NCBI GenBank assembly: GCA_945929285.1
Contig: CAMEOC010000005.1
Location: 1 to 13,579, forward strand
DNA length: 13,579 nucleotides
From: an uncultured Mucispirillum sp.
GTDB taxonomy: Bacteria > Chrysiogenota > Deferribacteres > Deferribacterales > Mucispirillaceae
Direction of reading: 5' to 3'
Shown piece by piece: positions 1 to 6,753 of the stretch. The notes below the pieces were generated by a model that was not told the origin of the DNA, did not search any database, and saw only the letters and a program-made list of their open reading frames with translations. The translations under genes were made by a program, and so were the position numbers. Each line of letters begins with the position of its first letter. The first letter of the stretch is position 1.

Positions 1-168
1 TATGTTGATAGCGCAAATGATGATTACATAAATGCTGGAGAAGGAATTAGTGAATTAATTGAACAGTTGCAACAGAGACCAGATTGTGGATATCCAATGT
101 ATGGACCAATAATTAATACAATTACAAGAGGAGCAAGATTAGGTAAGTTTTATTTAAGAAGTGCGGCA
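1..168 (+). other. DnaB-like helicase fragment fused in frame to flhF
   Basis: Residues 1-56 of the left-edge frame (including INTITRGARLGKFYLRSAA just before the P-loop) match, from memory, the linker and first strand of the RecA-like domain of DnaB-type replicative helicases carried by phages and integrative elements of Firmicutes. In those proteins a GARxxKFYLRSAxTGxGKTR stretch leads into Walker A. FlhF proteins instead have a hydrophobic strand ending in GPTGVGKTTT at this point. The switch falls at the one motif that both families share, TGVGKT (169-186). This suggests an assembly join or recombination at a short identical stretch. The helicase identity is recognised from memory and was not checked by search. 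Confidence 0.6.
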
Positions 169-750
169 ACTGGTGTAGGAAAAACTACCACCATTGCTAA
201 AATTGCAGCATCCCTTACATTAAAATACGGCAAGAAAGTATGCCTTATTACAGTGGATAATTTTAGAATAGGTGCTGTGGAGCAGTTAAAAACTTATGCA
301 GAAATTGTAAACCTGCCATTATATGTTGCCACAAGCCCGGAAGAGCTGGCAAGGATAATATCAAAAGTTAAAGGCAGGTATGACAGTATATTAATAGATT
401 CCATGGGTAGAGGTCAGTTTGATACAACCCAGATAGCAGGTATTAGAGATTTCTTTCAGGTTGATTCAAGAATTACCACCACACTTGTTCTTTCCATGGC
501 ATCAAACCATTTAGAGCTTTATGATACTTTTGAAAGATATGAAGTCTTAAAGCCAGATTATTTGATTTTTACAAAGCTGGACGAAACAAAATATTTTGGC
601 CCGCTTATAAATATTCCTGTTAAGAAAAAGCTTCCATTACTGCTTGTAACCACAGGGCAGAATGTACCAGATGATATGGAAGTGCCAGATGGCAAGAAAA
701 TTGCTAAAAGAATGTTACAGGAAATACCTACATTATGGAGCGACAAATGA
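1..750 (+). CDS. flhF: FlhF GTPase domain, 5'-partial and probably chimeric
   Basis: The frame is open from base 1 to the TGA at 748-750. From about base 169 it is the SRP-type GTPase domain of FlhF, which places flagella at the cell pole. Visible motifs are the P-loop TGVGKTTT (169-192), the FlhF/Ffh signature DNFRIGAVEQLKTYAE (about 256-303), a G3 box reading DSMGR where DTAGR is usual, the G4 box TKLDET (about 571-588), and the FlhF-typical C-terminal TTGQNVPDD. The ~56 residues before the P-loop do not read as the FlhF B/N domains; see the separate helicase-like entry. In-frame TTG (67) and ATG (100) codons exist, but neither is needed because the frame continues off the window. The stop overlaps the start of flhG, as expected for a flhF-flhG pair. 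The GTPase assignment is secure; the integrity of the N-terminus is doubtful. Confidence 0.85.
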   Translation, partial: YVDSANDDYINAGEGISELIEQLQQRPDCGYPMYGPIINTITRGARLGKFYLRSAATGVGKTTTIAKIAASLTLKYGKKVCLITVDNFRIGAVEQLKTYAEIVNLPLYVATSPEELARIISKVKGRYDSILIDSMGRGQFDTTQIAGIRDFFQVDSRITTTLVLSMASNHLELYDTFERYEVLKPDYLIFTKLDETKYFGPLINIPVKKKLPLLLVTTGQNVPDDMEVPDGKKIAKRMLQEIPTLWSDK

Positions 751-1592
751 CAGATCAGGCATTTACATTAAGAAGAAGAGCATGGGAAGCAAACAGAAAC
801 AGCCATTATATTGCAGTTTCCAGTGGAAAAGGCGGTGTAGGTAAAACGAATTTTACTGTGAACTTCGCATGTCAGCTGGCAAATATTGGCAAGAAAGTAT
901 TAGTTTTTGATGCAGACTTAGGGCTTGCCAATGTGGATATTATGCTTTCCCTTTCTGTTACTGCAACCATTAAGAAGTATTTAGAAGGCAGAGCAGGGAT
1001 AGATGATATTTTGAAAAAAGATATTTACGGGTTTGATGTTTTCCCAGCTTCCAGTGGTTTTATGGAGCTTGCCCATTTATCTGATGAAGATTTTGATAAA
1101 ATATTTAATATATTTATAACCTTAGATGACAGATATGATTTTATTATCTTTGATACCGGCGCGGGTATTTCAGATGCTGTTGTTAGGTTTAGCTCAATTT
1201 CTGATACTGTAATTGTGGTAACTCAGCCTGAACCAACAGCTATTACAGATGCTTATGCTTTTATGAAAGTAGTTAAGCAGACTTACGATATTAAGCTTAT
1301 AAATGTGGTTTTCAACAGGGTAGATGATATTCAAAACTCTGATAATGTATTTGCAAGCCTTAAAAATGTAGCATCTAAATTTTTAAATATGGACCTGCAT
1401 TTATTAGGGCATTTAAGGGATGATAAAAATGTCCGCAAAGCTATAAGAGCACAAAAACCTGTTAGCATTTTAGATCCAAAAACTGCCTTTTCAAAAGATA
1501 TTCAAGACTGTGCAAGGCGTTTTATTGGTGCACCTTTAGAAAAACAAAAAAGTGCAAATGTATATAATCTATTTAAGGGGGTGTTTAAATGA
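747..1592 (+). CDS. flhG: FlhG (MinD/ParA-type ATPase, flagellar number regulator)
   Basis: This is a MinD-like ATPase that limits flagellar number and stimulates the GTPase FlhF. I chose the ATG at 747: it overlaps the flhF stop (ATGA), GGAG at 737-740 lies six bases upstream, and the protein then begins MTDQAFTLR, matching the DQAxxLR activator motif typical of FlhG N-termini. An earlier in-frame ATG at 735 is possible. The deviant Walker A GKGGVGKTN is at residues 27-35, FDADLGLANVD follows as the A' strand region, and FDTGAG is the Walker B region. The protein is 281 aa, normal for the family. No obvious C-terminal membrane-targeting helix is needed for the call, though the tail NLFKGVFK is short and amphipathic. 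Its stop overlaps the next start (ATGA), indicating translational coupling. Confidence 0.93.
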   Translation: MTDQAFTLRRRAWEANRNSHYIAVSSGKGGVGKTNFTVNFACQLANIGKKVLVFDADLGLANVDIMLSLSVTATIKKYLEGRAGIDDILKKDIYGFDVFPASSGFMELAHLSDEDFDKIFNIFITLDDRYDFIIFDTGAGISDAVVRFSSISDTVIVVTQPEPTAITDAYAFMKVVKQTYDIKLINVVFNRVDDIQNSDNVFASLKNVASKFLNMDLHLLGHLRDDKNVRKAIRAQKPVSILDPKTAFSKDIQDCARRFIGAPLEKQKSANVYNLFKGVFK

Positions 1593-1795
1593 TAACATCG
1601 CTTAAATACTACCCTATATTAATTGCATCAGTTGTTATGCTGGCATCATTTTTATTTAAAATACTTTTGGTGCCAGACTTAAAAGTTACATACTTTATAA
1701 GAGATATTATATTATTTTTCATAGTATATTATGTGGTAAAAGTATTAACAAATAGTCTTGCCAGAATATTAAAAAATTACTGGAAAATTCTCTAG
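1589..1795 (+). CDS. Small two-helix membrane protein, unknown function
   Basis: A 68-residue protein whose ATG overlaps the flhG stop (ATGA, 1589-1592). Two hydrophobic stretches (about residues 8-27 and 38-54) are separated by a short polar loop (VPDLKVTYFIRD), and the C-terminus is basic (ARILKNYWK). This predicts a membrane hairpin. No family motif is recognised. Its place between flhG and fliA, with coupling at the start and fliA beginning about 18 bases after its stop, argues for a real co-expressed gene linked to flagellar assembly or regulation. The function is not known to me. Confidence 0.7.
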   Translation: MITSLKYYPILIASVVMLASFLFKILLVPDLKVTYFIRDIILFFIVYYVVKVLTNSLARILKNYWKIL

Positions 1796-1813
1796 TAATG
1801 CTGGGAGTGTTTG

Positions 1814-2527
1814 GTGGAAAAATTCACTGAAGAAGAAAAGCAGAATATTGTGGCAGAGTTTCTGCCTAAAATAAAATCATGGACTATCAGATTAAAAGGC
1901 ACTTTGCCTGATAGTGTAGATGTGGATGATTTATTTTCTGCTGCATCAATTGGGCTTATAGAATCAATGGATAGGTTTGATAAAAGCCGTAATGTTAGCT
2001 TTAACACCTATGCAGAAAGGCGTATAAAAGGTGCAATACTAGATTCCTTACGAAACCTTGATTTTCTGCCTAGAAATGTTCGCACAAGGCTAAAAGCTTT
2101 AGATGCTGCCATTAATGAACTTTCAGGAAAATTAGGCAGAAAACCTACTATTCAAGAGATAATTGATAATACAGAATACAGCGAAGAAGATATTTATCGT
2201 CTTATGGGTTTACAAGAAAATGAAAAAATGCTATCATTAGATGAAAGTATTGGAGATAGTGATGATGCCAGCCTTGTGGACTTTGTAAAAAGCACAGGGC
2301 TTACCCCAGAAGATGAAGTTTTAAAAAACAACTTAACTACAAAAATGGCAGAAGAAATAGATAAACTCTCTGAAAAAGAACGCCAGGTTGTAACTCTTTA
2401 CTATTATGAAGAACTTACAATGAAGGAAGTGGCAGAAGTTTTAGATATTACAGAATCACGGGTTTCTCAAATACACACATCTGCTATGCAGAAGCTGAAA
2501 AGGAGGCTAAAAGATATCTATGAATAA
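1814..2527 (+). CDS. fliA: FliA, flagellar sigma-28 factor
   Basis: RNA polymerase sigma factor for late flagellar and chemotaxis genes. Region 2 includes DVDDLFSAASIGLIESMDRF, then FNTYAERRIKGAILDSLR and DFLPRNVR, the characteristic sigma-28 -10 recognition stretch. Region 3 contains LGRKPTIQEI. Region 4 has LSEKERQVVTLYYYEELTMKE followed by the helix-turn-helix ending in ESRVSQIHTSAMQKLK. The GTG at 1814 is preferred because GGGAG (1803-1807) lies six bases before it; the TTG at 1811 would have only three bases of spacing. The resulting 237 aa is the usual length. The last eight bases overlap the cheB start, so the two are probably coupled. No anti-sigma factor FlgM gene is seen in the window. 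Confidence 0.93.
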   Translation: MEKFTEEEKQNIVAEFLPKIKSWTIRLKGTLPDSVDVDDLFSAASIGLIESMDRFDKSRNVSFNTYAERRIKGAILDSLRNLDFLPRNVRTRLKALDAAINELSGKLGRKPTIQEIIDNTEYSEEDIYRLMGLQENEKMLSLDESIGDSDDASLVDFVKSTGLTPEDEVLKNNLTTKMAEEIDKLSEKERQVVTLYYYEELTMKEVAEVLDITESRVSQIHTSAMQKLKRRLKDIYE

Positions 2528-3659
2528 AATTAAGGTGTTAATTGTAGATGATTCTATATTCATGAGGAAAGCATTAGATACCCTTTTATCAGGCGAGCCT
2601 GATATTGAAGTTGTGGGTATGGCAAAAAATGGTCAGGAAGCCATCGAAATGGCAGAGCAGTTTAAGCCAGATATTATCACAATGGATATTGAGATGCCTA
2701 CTATGGACGGCATTACAGCTTTAGAACGCATCATGAAAACAAACCCAACACCAGTTATTATGGTTAGCTCCCTTACAAAAGAAGGGGCAGATGCTACATT
2801 AAAAGCACTTGATTTAGGTGCTGTTGACTTTATGACAAAAGATTCTCAGTCTTTTGGTGGAGCTGATATTGAAAGGGGCTTAAAAGATAAAATTAGAAAA
2901 TTTGCTAGAAACAAAAGTTTAGTAAAACTTTTAACACGCCCATCAGCAAGCACTTCCACAATAAATAATAACCAGTCTTTTAGAATACCAGGGGCTTATG
3001 CACACCCATCTACTGGTGGTGTGGCAACACCATTTGCCCACAGCTCCAATATTGATGGTTCTAAAAGAGTTGTTATAAATAAAACAGGTATAAAAAGAGT
3101 GGTGGCTTTAGGCACATCTACAGGTGGCCCACAATCATTACAAAAAGTAATACCTTTACTTCCTGCAGATTTAGGTGTGCCTGTGGTAATTACTCAACAC
3201 ATGCCGCCAAACTTTACCAATTCCCTTGCTACAAGGCTTAATACTTTATCAAAAGTAGAAGTTATTGAAGCACAAGGTAAAGAAAAACTTGAACCAAATG
3301 TGGTTTATATTGCAAAAGGTGGCTACCACTTAAAATTTCAAAAAGTGGGAACTTCAGTTTATACAGAGCTTTCCACAGAGCCAAGCAATGTATTTAATAT
3401 TCCAGGTGTTGATGTTATGGTGGATTCCATTTCAGAAATATATGGTAAAGAATGCCTTGGTGTTATTATGACAGGTATGGGAAGCGACGGCTGTAAAGGC
3501 TTAAAAAACCTTAAAAATATGGGGGGCACAATTATTGCACAAAATGAGCCTTCCTGTATAGTATACGGTATGCCTAGAGCTGTTGTAGATGCTGGCATTG
3601 CAGATGAAATAGTGCCGCTTGATGAAATAGCAGCAAGAATAACATACCATGTTAAATAA
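2520..3659 (+). CDS. cheB: CheB, chemotaxis protein-glutamate methylesterase
   Basis: Removes methyl groups from (and deamidates) chemoreceptor glutamates; activated by phosphotransfer from CheA. The N-terminal receiver domain (about residues 3-120) has acidic D10/D11 and the phospho-acceptor D56 in TMDIEMPTMDG. A low-complexity linker (about 135-185) leads to the methylesterase domain, whose catalytic triad is visible: S200 in GTSTGGP, H227 in QHMP and D323 in GMGSDG. At 379 aa it is full length. The ATG overlaps the last eight bases of fliA. The matching methyltransferase gene cheR is not in the window. After the stop there is a 76-bp gap before fliM. Confidence 0.96.
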   Translation: MNKIKVLIVDDSIFMRKALDTLLSGEPDIEVVGMAKNGQEAIEMAEQFKPDIITMDIEMPTMDGITALERIMKTNPTPVIMVSSLTKEGADATLKALDLGAVDFMTKDSQSFGGADIERGLKDKIRKFARNKSLVKLLTRPSASTSTINNNQSFRIPGAYAHPSTGGVATPFAHSSNIDGSKRVVINKTGIKRVVALGTSTGGPQSLQKVIPLLPADLGVPVVITQHMPPNFTNSLATRLNTLSKVEVIEAQGKEKLEPNVVYIAKGGYHLKFQKVGTSVYTELSTEPSNVFNIPGVDVMVDSISEIYGKECLGVIMTGMGSDGCKGLKNLKNMGGTIIAQNEPSCIVYGMPRAVVDAGIADEIVPLDEIAARITYHVK

Positions 3660-3668
3660 ATAAATTAA

Positions 3669-3717
3669 TTGACTAATTGGTAAAAATAATTTTATTATAT
3701 AATGCTGATATAGCATT
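3669..3717 (+). promoter_or_regulatory. Possible sigma-70-type promoter before fliM
   Basis: In the 76-bp gap between cheB and fliM, TTGACT (3669-3674) and TATTAT (3693-3698) are 18 bases apart. An overlapping perfect TATAAT (3698-3703) has 23-base spacing, too long for the same -35. A small inverted repeat (AATGCT / AGCATT, 3701-3717, five-base loop) follows and would sit near the start of the transcript. In DNA this AT-rich such matches arise by chance, so the promoter is only suggested. fliM has its own ribosome site, AGGTGAG, just before the ATG. Confidence 0.35.
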
Positions 3718-3735
3718 AAGTATTAAAGGTGAGTA

Positions 3736-4773
3736 ATGGCTGATATTTTAAGTCAGGACGAAATTGATGCTCTTTTATCCACCGTATCAGATGATTCTGA
3801 TAGTGGTAGTGGCGGTGGTGATACAGGTGGTGGGGATGATTTTGACGATTTTGGCCCTGATTTTGTCCCTAAGAAAATTTCTGTATATGACTTTAGACGG
3901 CCAGACAGGGTTTCTAAAGAACAGTTAAGGTCTATTAGAAACCTGCATGATAAATTTGCTAGAAACTTTAGCTCCAATTTATCGAGCTTTTTAAGAACTA
4001 TTACAGATATTTCCCTTGTGGGTGTTGACCAGATGACTTATGGTGAATTCCTTATGTCGCTGCCAGACCCAACAAGTTTTAATATTATATCAATGATACC
4101 TCTGCAGGGTAATGCTGTTTTAGAGATTAATCCTTCACTTATTTTCCCAATAGTTGATAAGCTTTTGGGCGGGCAGGGGCAACCATTATTCCATGTGCGT
4201 GAGTTAACCCCACTGGAAATGACTATTATTGATAGTATTATTACTTTAATACTTAAAGATTTAGAAGATGTTTGGAAGCAGATTATACCAAATGTAAGGC
4301 TTAAAAAAGAATTAAGTGAAAACAGCCCTCATGTTATCCAGATTGTTGCACAAAACGAAGTTGTAGTTTTAGTAGTTTTTGAAGTAAAATTTGGTGATGC
4401 CACAGGTATGATGAATATATGCCTTCCTGCATTAATATTAGAGCCTATACTTAATAAAATAAGCTCTCAAGACTGGTTAATAGGTGCTAAAAAAGGGCGT
4501 TCTGGTGAGTATGAATCTCGTATACTGGAGCTTTTAGAAAATATAAATGTGCCTTTAATAGTGGAGCTTGGCAGAACAAAACTTAAAATAGGGGAAGTTT
4601 TAAACTTAAGGGAAAATGATACCGTTATTTTAAGTAAGAAAGCTAAAAGGCCTTTAAATGTATATATTAGTAATAAACATAAATTTTTTGGAGCTTTAGG
4701 TATTCTTGGTATTAAAAAAGCTATCAAGATAACAAGAGCTACTACGGAGCAGGATGATGAAAGAAGCAGTTAA
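3736..4773 (+). CDS. fliM: FliM, flagellar motor switch protein
   Basis: C-ring protein that binds CheY-P and switches rotation direction. The N-terminus carries the CheY-binding peptide LSQDEIDALL (residues 5-14). A Gly/Asp-rich flexible linker (about 20-45) leads to the middle CheC-like domain, beginning around DFRRPDRVSKEQLRSI and containing the MSLPDPTSF and LGGQGQP regions. The C-terminal SpoA domain includes LKIGEVLNLRENDTVIL and ISNKHKFFGALGIL. At 345 aa it is a normal length. The start is supported by AGGTGAG upstream. Its stop lies inside the start region of the following fliY/fliN gene (about 17-base overlap), so the two switch proteins are probably made in a coupled way. Confidence 0.96.
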   Translation: MADILSQDEIDALLSTVSDDSDSGSGGGDTGGGDDFDDFGPDFVPKKISVYDFRRPDRVSKEQLRSIRNLHDKFARNFSSNLSSFLRTITDISLVGVDQMTYGEFLMSLPDPTSFNIISMIPLQGNAVLEINPSLIFPIVDKLLGGQGQPLFHVRELTPLEMTIIDSIITLILKDLEDVWKQIIPNVRLKKELSENSPHVIQIVAQNEVVVLVVFEVKFGDATGMMNICLPALILEPILNKISSQDWLIGAKKGRSGEYESRILELLENINVPLIVELGRTKLKIGEVLNLRENDTVILSKKAKRPLNVYISNKHKFFGALGILGIKKAIKITRATTEQDDERSS

Positions 4774-5665
4774 TTTTGTTTCAAGCCCTCATTTAGAAAA
4801 GTTTGCAAATCTTATTTCTTCTACATTTGCTTCATCCCTTTCTGCTATTAGCTCAAGGTCAGTAGATTTATCAGTAGATGAAGCAAACAAAATGAACGGC
4901 GAAGAAATGTTTGCAGATTATGAAAATGAAACCTATGTAATTTCTAAAGAAGATGTTGGAGACTATGAAACAGGTTTATTTTTCAGAACAAGAGATGTTA
5001 CCAAGCTGGCAGATTTTATGCTTGCAGGGGATGGCGAAAGTAAAGACGAAATAGATAACGATACTAAAGATGCTGTGCAGGAAATGACATCTCAGCTTTT
5101 AAGCAGCTTAAATGTGCCTTTTGAAGAAGCTTTTGGAAAGAAGTTTTCTTTTAAATGTGATGATGTTATAAAAAATATATCAGGTGATGCATTTCAGGCA
5201 GCAGAATATATAGTAATAGATTTAGCAGGCACAATAGACGGAGCAGAGCTTAAGTTTAGGTTTTTTTGCGACAGCAATTTAGAATCAAAACTAGGTTCAG
5301 AAGAAGATGATAACCTTTTAACAGACGGCGGTATTGAAGCACTGCTGGGAAATACTGGTATTTCTTTTGATGCAGAGCCTGCACAAAGCGGTGGCTCAAC
5401 ACCAAAAAACCTTGACTTATTACTGGATATTGATATACCTATAAGTGTAAGGATGGGTAGTGCTAAATTATTTTTAAAAGATATTTTAGGCTTAGGGCCT
5501 GGTAATATTGTAGAATTAGAGCAAAATGCAGATGATCCTATTGAGCTTGCCATTAATGATAAAGTAATTGCAAGAGGGGAAGTTGTTATTGTAGACGGGT
5601 ATTTTGGCTTTAGAATTAAAGAGATTGTTAGCAAAGCTGAAAGGATTCGTAAATTAAAAGATTGA
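4757..5665 (+). CDS. fliN: FliY-like FliN, motor switch protein with CheC-like N-terminal domain
   Basis: At 302 aa it is far longer than a plain FliN (about 100-140 aa). The last ~90 residues are the SpoA/FliN domain: LLLDIDIPISVRMG, LKDILGLGPGNIVELEQ, then GEVVIVDGYFGFRI. The N-terminal ~190 residues resemble the CheC/FliY phosphatase fold: KFANLISSTFASSLSAIS aligns with the first CheC active-site helix and DAVQEMTSQLLSSL with the second. Both ExxN sites are altered: KxxN at 15-18 and ExxS at 109-112. I infer that CheY-P phosphatase activity is weak or lost. ATG 4757 is chosen because CGGAG (4745-4749) has seven-base spacing; ATG 4754 would have four. fliY would be an equally fair name. Confidence 0.9.
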   Translation: MKEAVNFVSSPHLEKFANLISSTFASSLSAISSRSVDLSVDEANKMNGEEMFADYENETYVISKEDVGDYETGLFFRTRDVTKLADFMLAGDGESKDEIDNDTKDAVQEMTSQLLSSLNVPFEEAFGKKFSFKCDDVIKNISGDAFQAAEYIVIDLAGTIDGAELKFRFFCDSNLESKLGSEEDDNLLTDGGIEALLGNTGISFDAEPAQSGGSTPKNLDLLLDIDIPISVRMGSAKLFLKDILGLGPGNIVELEQNADDPIELAINDKVIARGEVVIVDGYFGFRIKEIVSKAERIRKLKD

Positions 5666-5690
5666 CATATTGCAATTTTATGAATAAAAA
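5662..5690 (+). promoter_or_regulatory. Possible promoter before cheY
   Basis: A perfect -35 hexamer TTGACA (5662-5667) overlaps the end of the fliY/fliN gene. Seventeen bases later comes TAAAAA (5685-5690), a 4-of-6 match to the -10 box. It would start transcription inside the 59-bp gap before cheY. The cheY ribosome site GGAGG (5715-5719) is strong. The weak -10 makes this tentative. Confidence 0.3.
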
Positions 5691-5724
5691 TATAAGGATA
5701 CTAACCTATATAATGGAGGATTAA

Positions 5725-6102
5725 ATGGGTTACGAACATTCAATTATAACTGTTGATGATTCTTCTACTATGAGAAGGATTATTAAAAACACACTTCAAA
5801 AGCTTGGTTTTGAAACTATTTTAGAAGCAGGTAACGGTGTGGAAGCTTTAGAAGTTATGTCTAAAAATAAGGTAGATATGATTGTTACAGACTGGAACAT
5901 GCCAGAGATGGACGGTCTTACATTTGTTAAAGCTGTTAGAGCTAAAGACGAATATAAAGATTTACCTATTTTAATGATTACAACAGAAGCAGCAAAAGAA
6001 GATATTCTTACAGCACTTCGCAGTGGTGTAAACAACTATGTTGTAAAACCTTTTACCCCTGAAACATTACAAGAAAAGGTATTTAAGTTACTGGATTTAT
6101 AA
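5725..6102 (+). CDS. cheY: CheY, chemotaxis response regulator
   Basis: Single-domain receiver of 125 aa that carries the signal from CheA to the flagellar switch. All key residues are present: acidic D11 and D12, phospho-acceptor D56 in VTDWNMPEMDG, T86 in MITTEAAKED, Y105 and the invariant K108 in NYVVKPF. The WNMPEMDG context and the switch pair T/Y are those of flagellar CheY rather than other stand-alone receivers. A strong GGAGG precedes the ATG with a short spacer. It lies directly after the switch genes and one base before the cheZ-like gene, in line with a switch-signal-termination operon. Confidence 0.96.
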   Translation: MGYEHSIITVDDSSTMRRIIKNTLQKLGFETILEAGNGVEALEVMSKNKVDMIVTDWNMPEMDGLTFVKAVRAKDEYKDLPILMITTEAAKEDILTALRSGVNNYVVKPFTPETLQEKVFKLLDL

Positions 6103-6103
6103 A

Positions 6104-6736
6104 ATGAGCGAATTCAAAGACCTGAACGAATTATTAAGTATTGCACGCAACATTAACGAAGGTAAGTATGATGTTGTAGATGTTACTGTTGAGCCTGAAA
6201 GCGAGTTATATGAAATAGCGCAGTATTTTAACGACTCACTTAAAAAGTTGCAAACTGTTTCATCAGTTATGGAAGGGGCATACAGCGACCTGCCAACTTT
6301 TGAAAAAGTGCTTAATGGTGTTATTAATGATTCTAAAAGTGCCTCAGAGGATGTTTTGGCATTTGTGGATAAGATAAACTTTAATATTGATGATATTAAA
6401 GAAAATCTTGAGCTTGTTAGGCAGTTTATGACATCAGGGGATTATGCTCGTGCCGGTGGTATGCTTGACAGGCTGTCCGAGTGTGCTGTTCAAGGTCAAG
6501 ATATATGTTGTGATATTGTATCGTCTTTAGAATTTAAAGAAGTTACAAAATCAAAAATAAATGAAAGTATTAAGGTAGTTAATTCTTTAGAGGAACGACT
6601 TGCATCTGTCTTAATAAAACTTGGTATAAAACAAAATGTTATAGATGTTGATGTTTTAGATAAATTTAAAGATACTAAAGAAATACTACAAGACCAAGAT
6701 TTGGTTGATAAACTCCTTAAAGAATTTGGTGTATAA
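6104..6736 (+). CDS. cheZ: Divergent CheZ-like protein (CheY-P phosphatase family)
   Basis: A mainly helical protein of 210 aa starting one base after the cheY stop. The segment SLEFKEVTKSKI (residues 142-153 approximately) aligns with the CheZ signature QDFQDLTGQVI, within a long helical region that continues with VVNSLEERL as in CheZ helices. The last ~10 residues (LVDKLLKEFGV) could be the CheY-binding C-terminal helix that CheZ proteins carry after a linker. The catalytic Asp and Gln (D143 and Q147 in E. coli) correspond here to E146 and S150, so the usual amide that positions the attacking water is missing. It may be a weak or non-catalytic CheY-P binder, or use a different residue. The family call rests on a short motif plus position between cheY and cheA. 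Confidence 0.65.
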   Translation: MSEFKDLNELLSIARNINEGKYDVVDVTVEPESELYEIAQYFNDSLKKLQTVSSVMEGAYSDLPTFEKVLNGVINDSKSASEDVLAFVDKINFNIDDIKENLELVRQFMTSGDYARAGGMLDRLSECAVQGQDICCDIVSSLEFKEVTKSKINESIKVVNSLEERLASVLIKLGIKQNVIDVDVLDKFKDTKEILQDQDLVDKLLKEFGV

Positions 6737-6753
6737 GGAAAGCAGGTGGATAT

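Noticed and set aside
662..844. Plus-strand 60-codon frame across the flhF-flhG junction
   Set aside because: Overlaps two recognised genes in another frame and has no family features.
5194..5634. Minus-strand open frame opposite the SpoA end of fliY/fliN
   Set aside because: Shadow of a conserved coding region; no ribosome site or recognisable motif.
5709..5714. TATAAT just upstream of cheY as a -10 box
   Set aside because: It abuts the GGAGG ribosome site, so a transcript started from it would lack that site, and no -35 is at the right distance.
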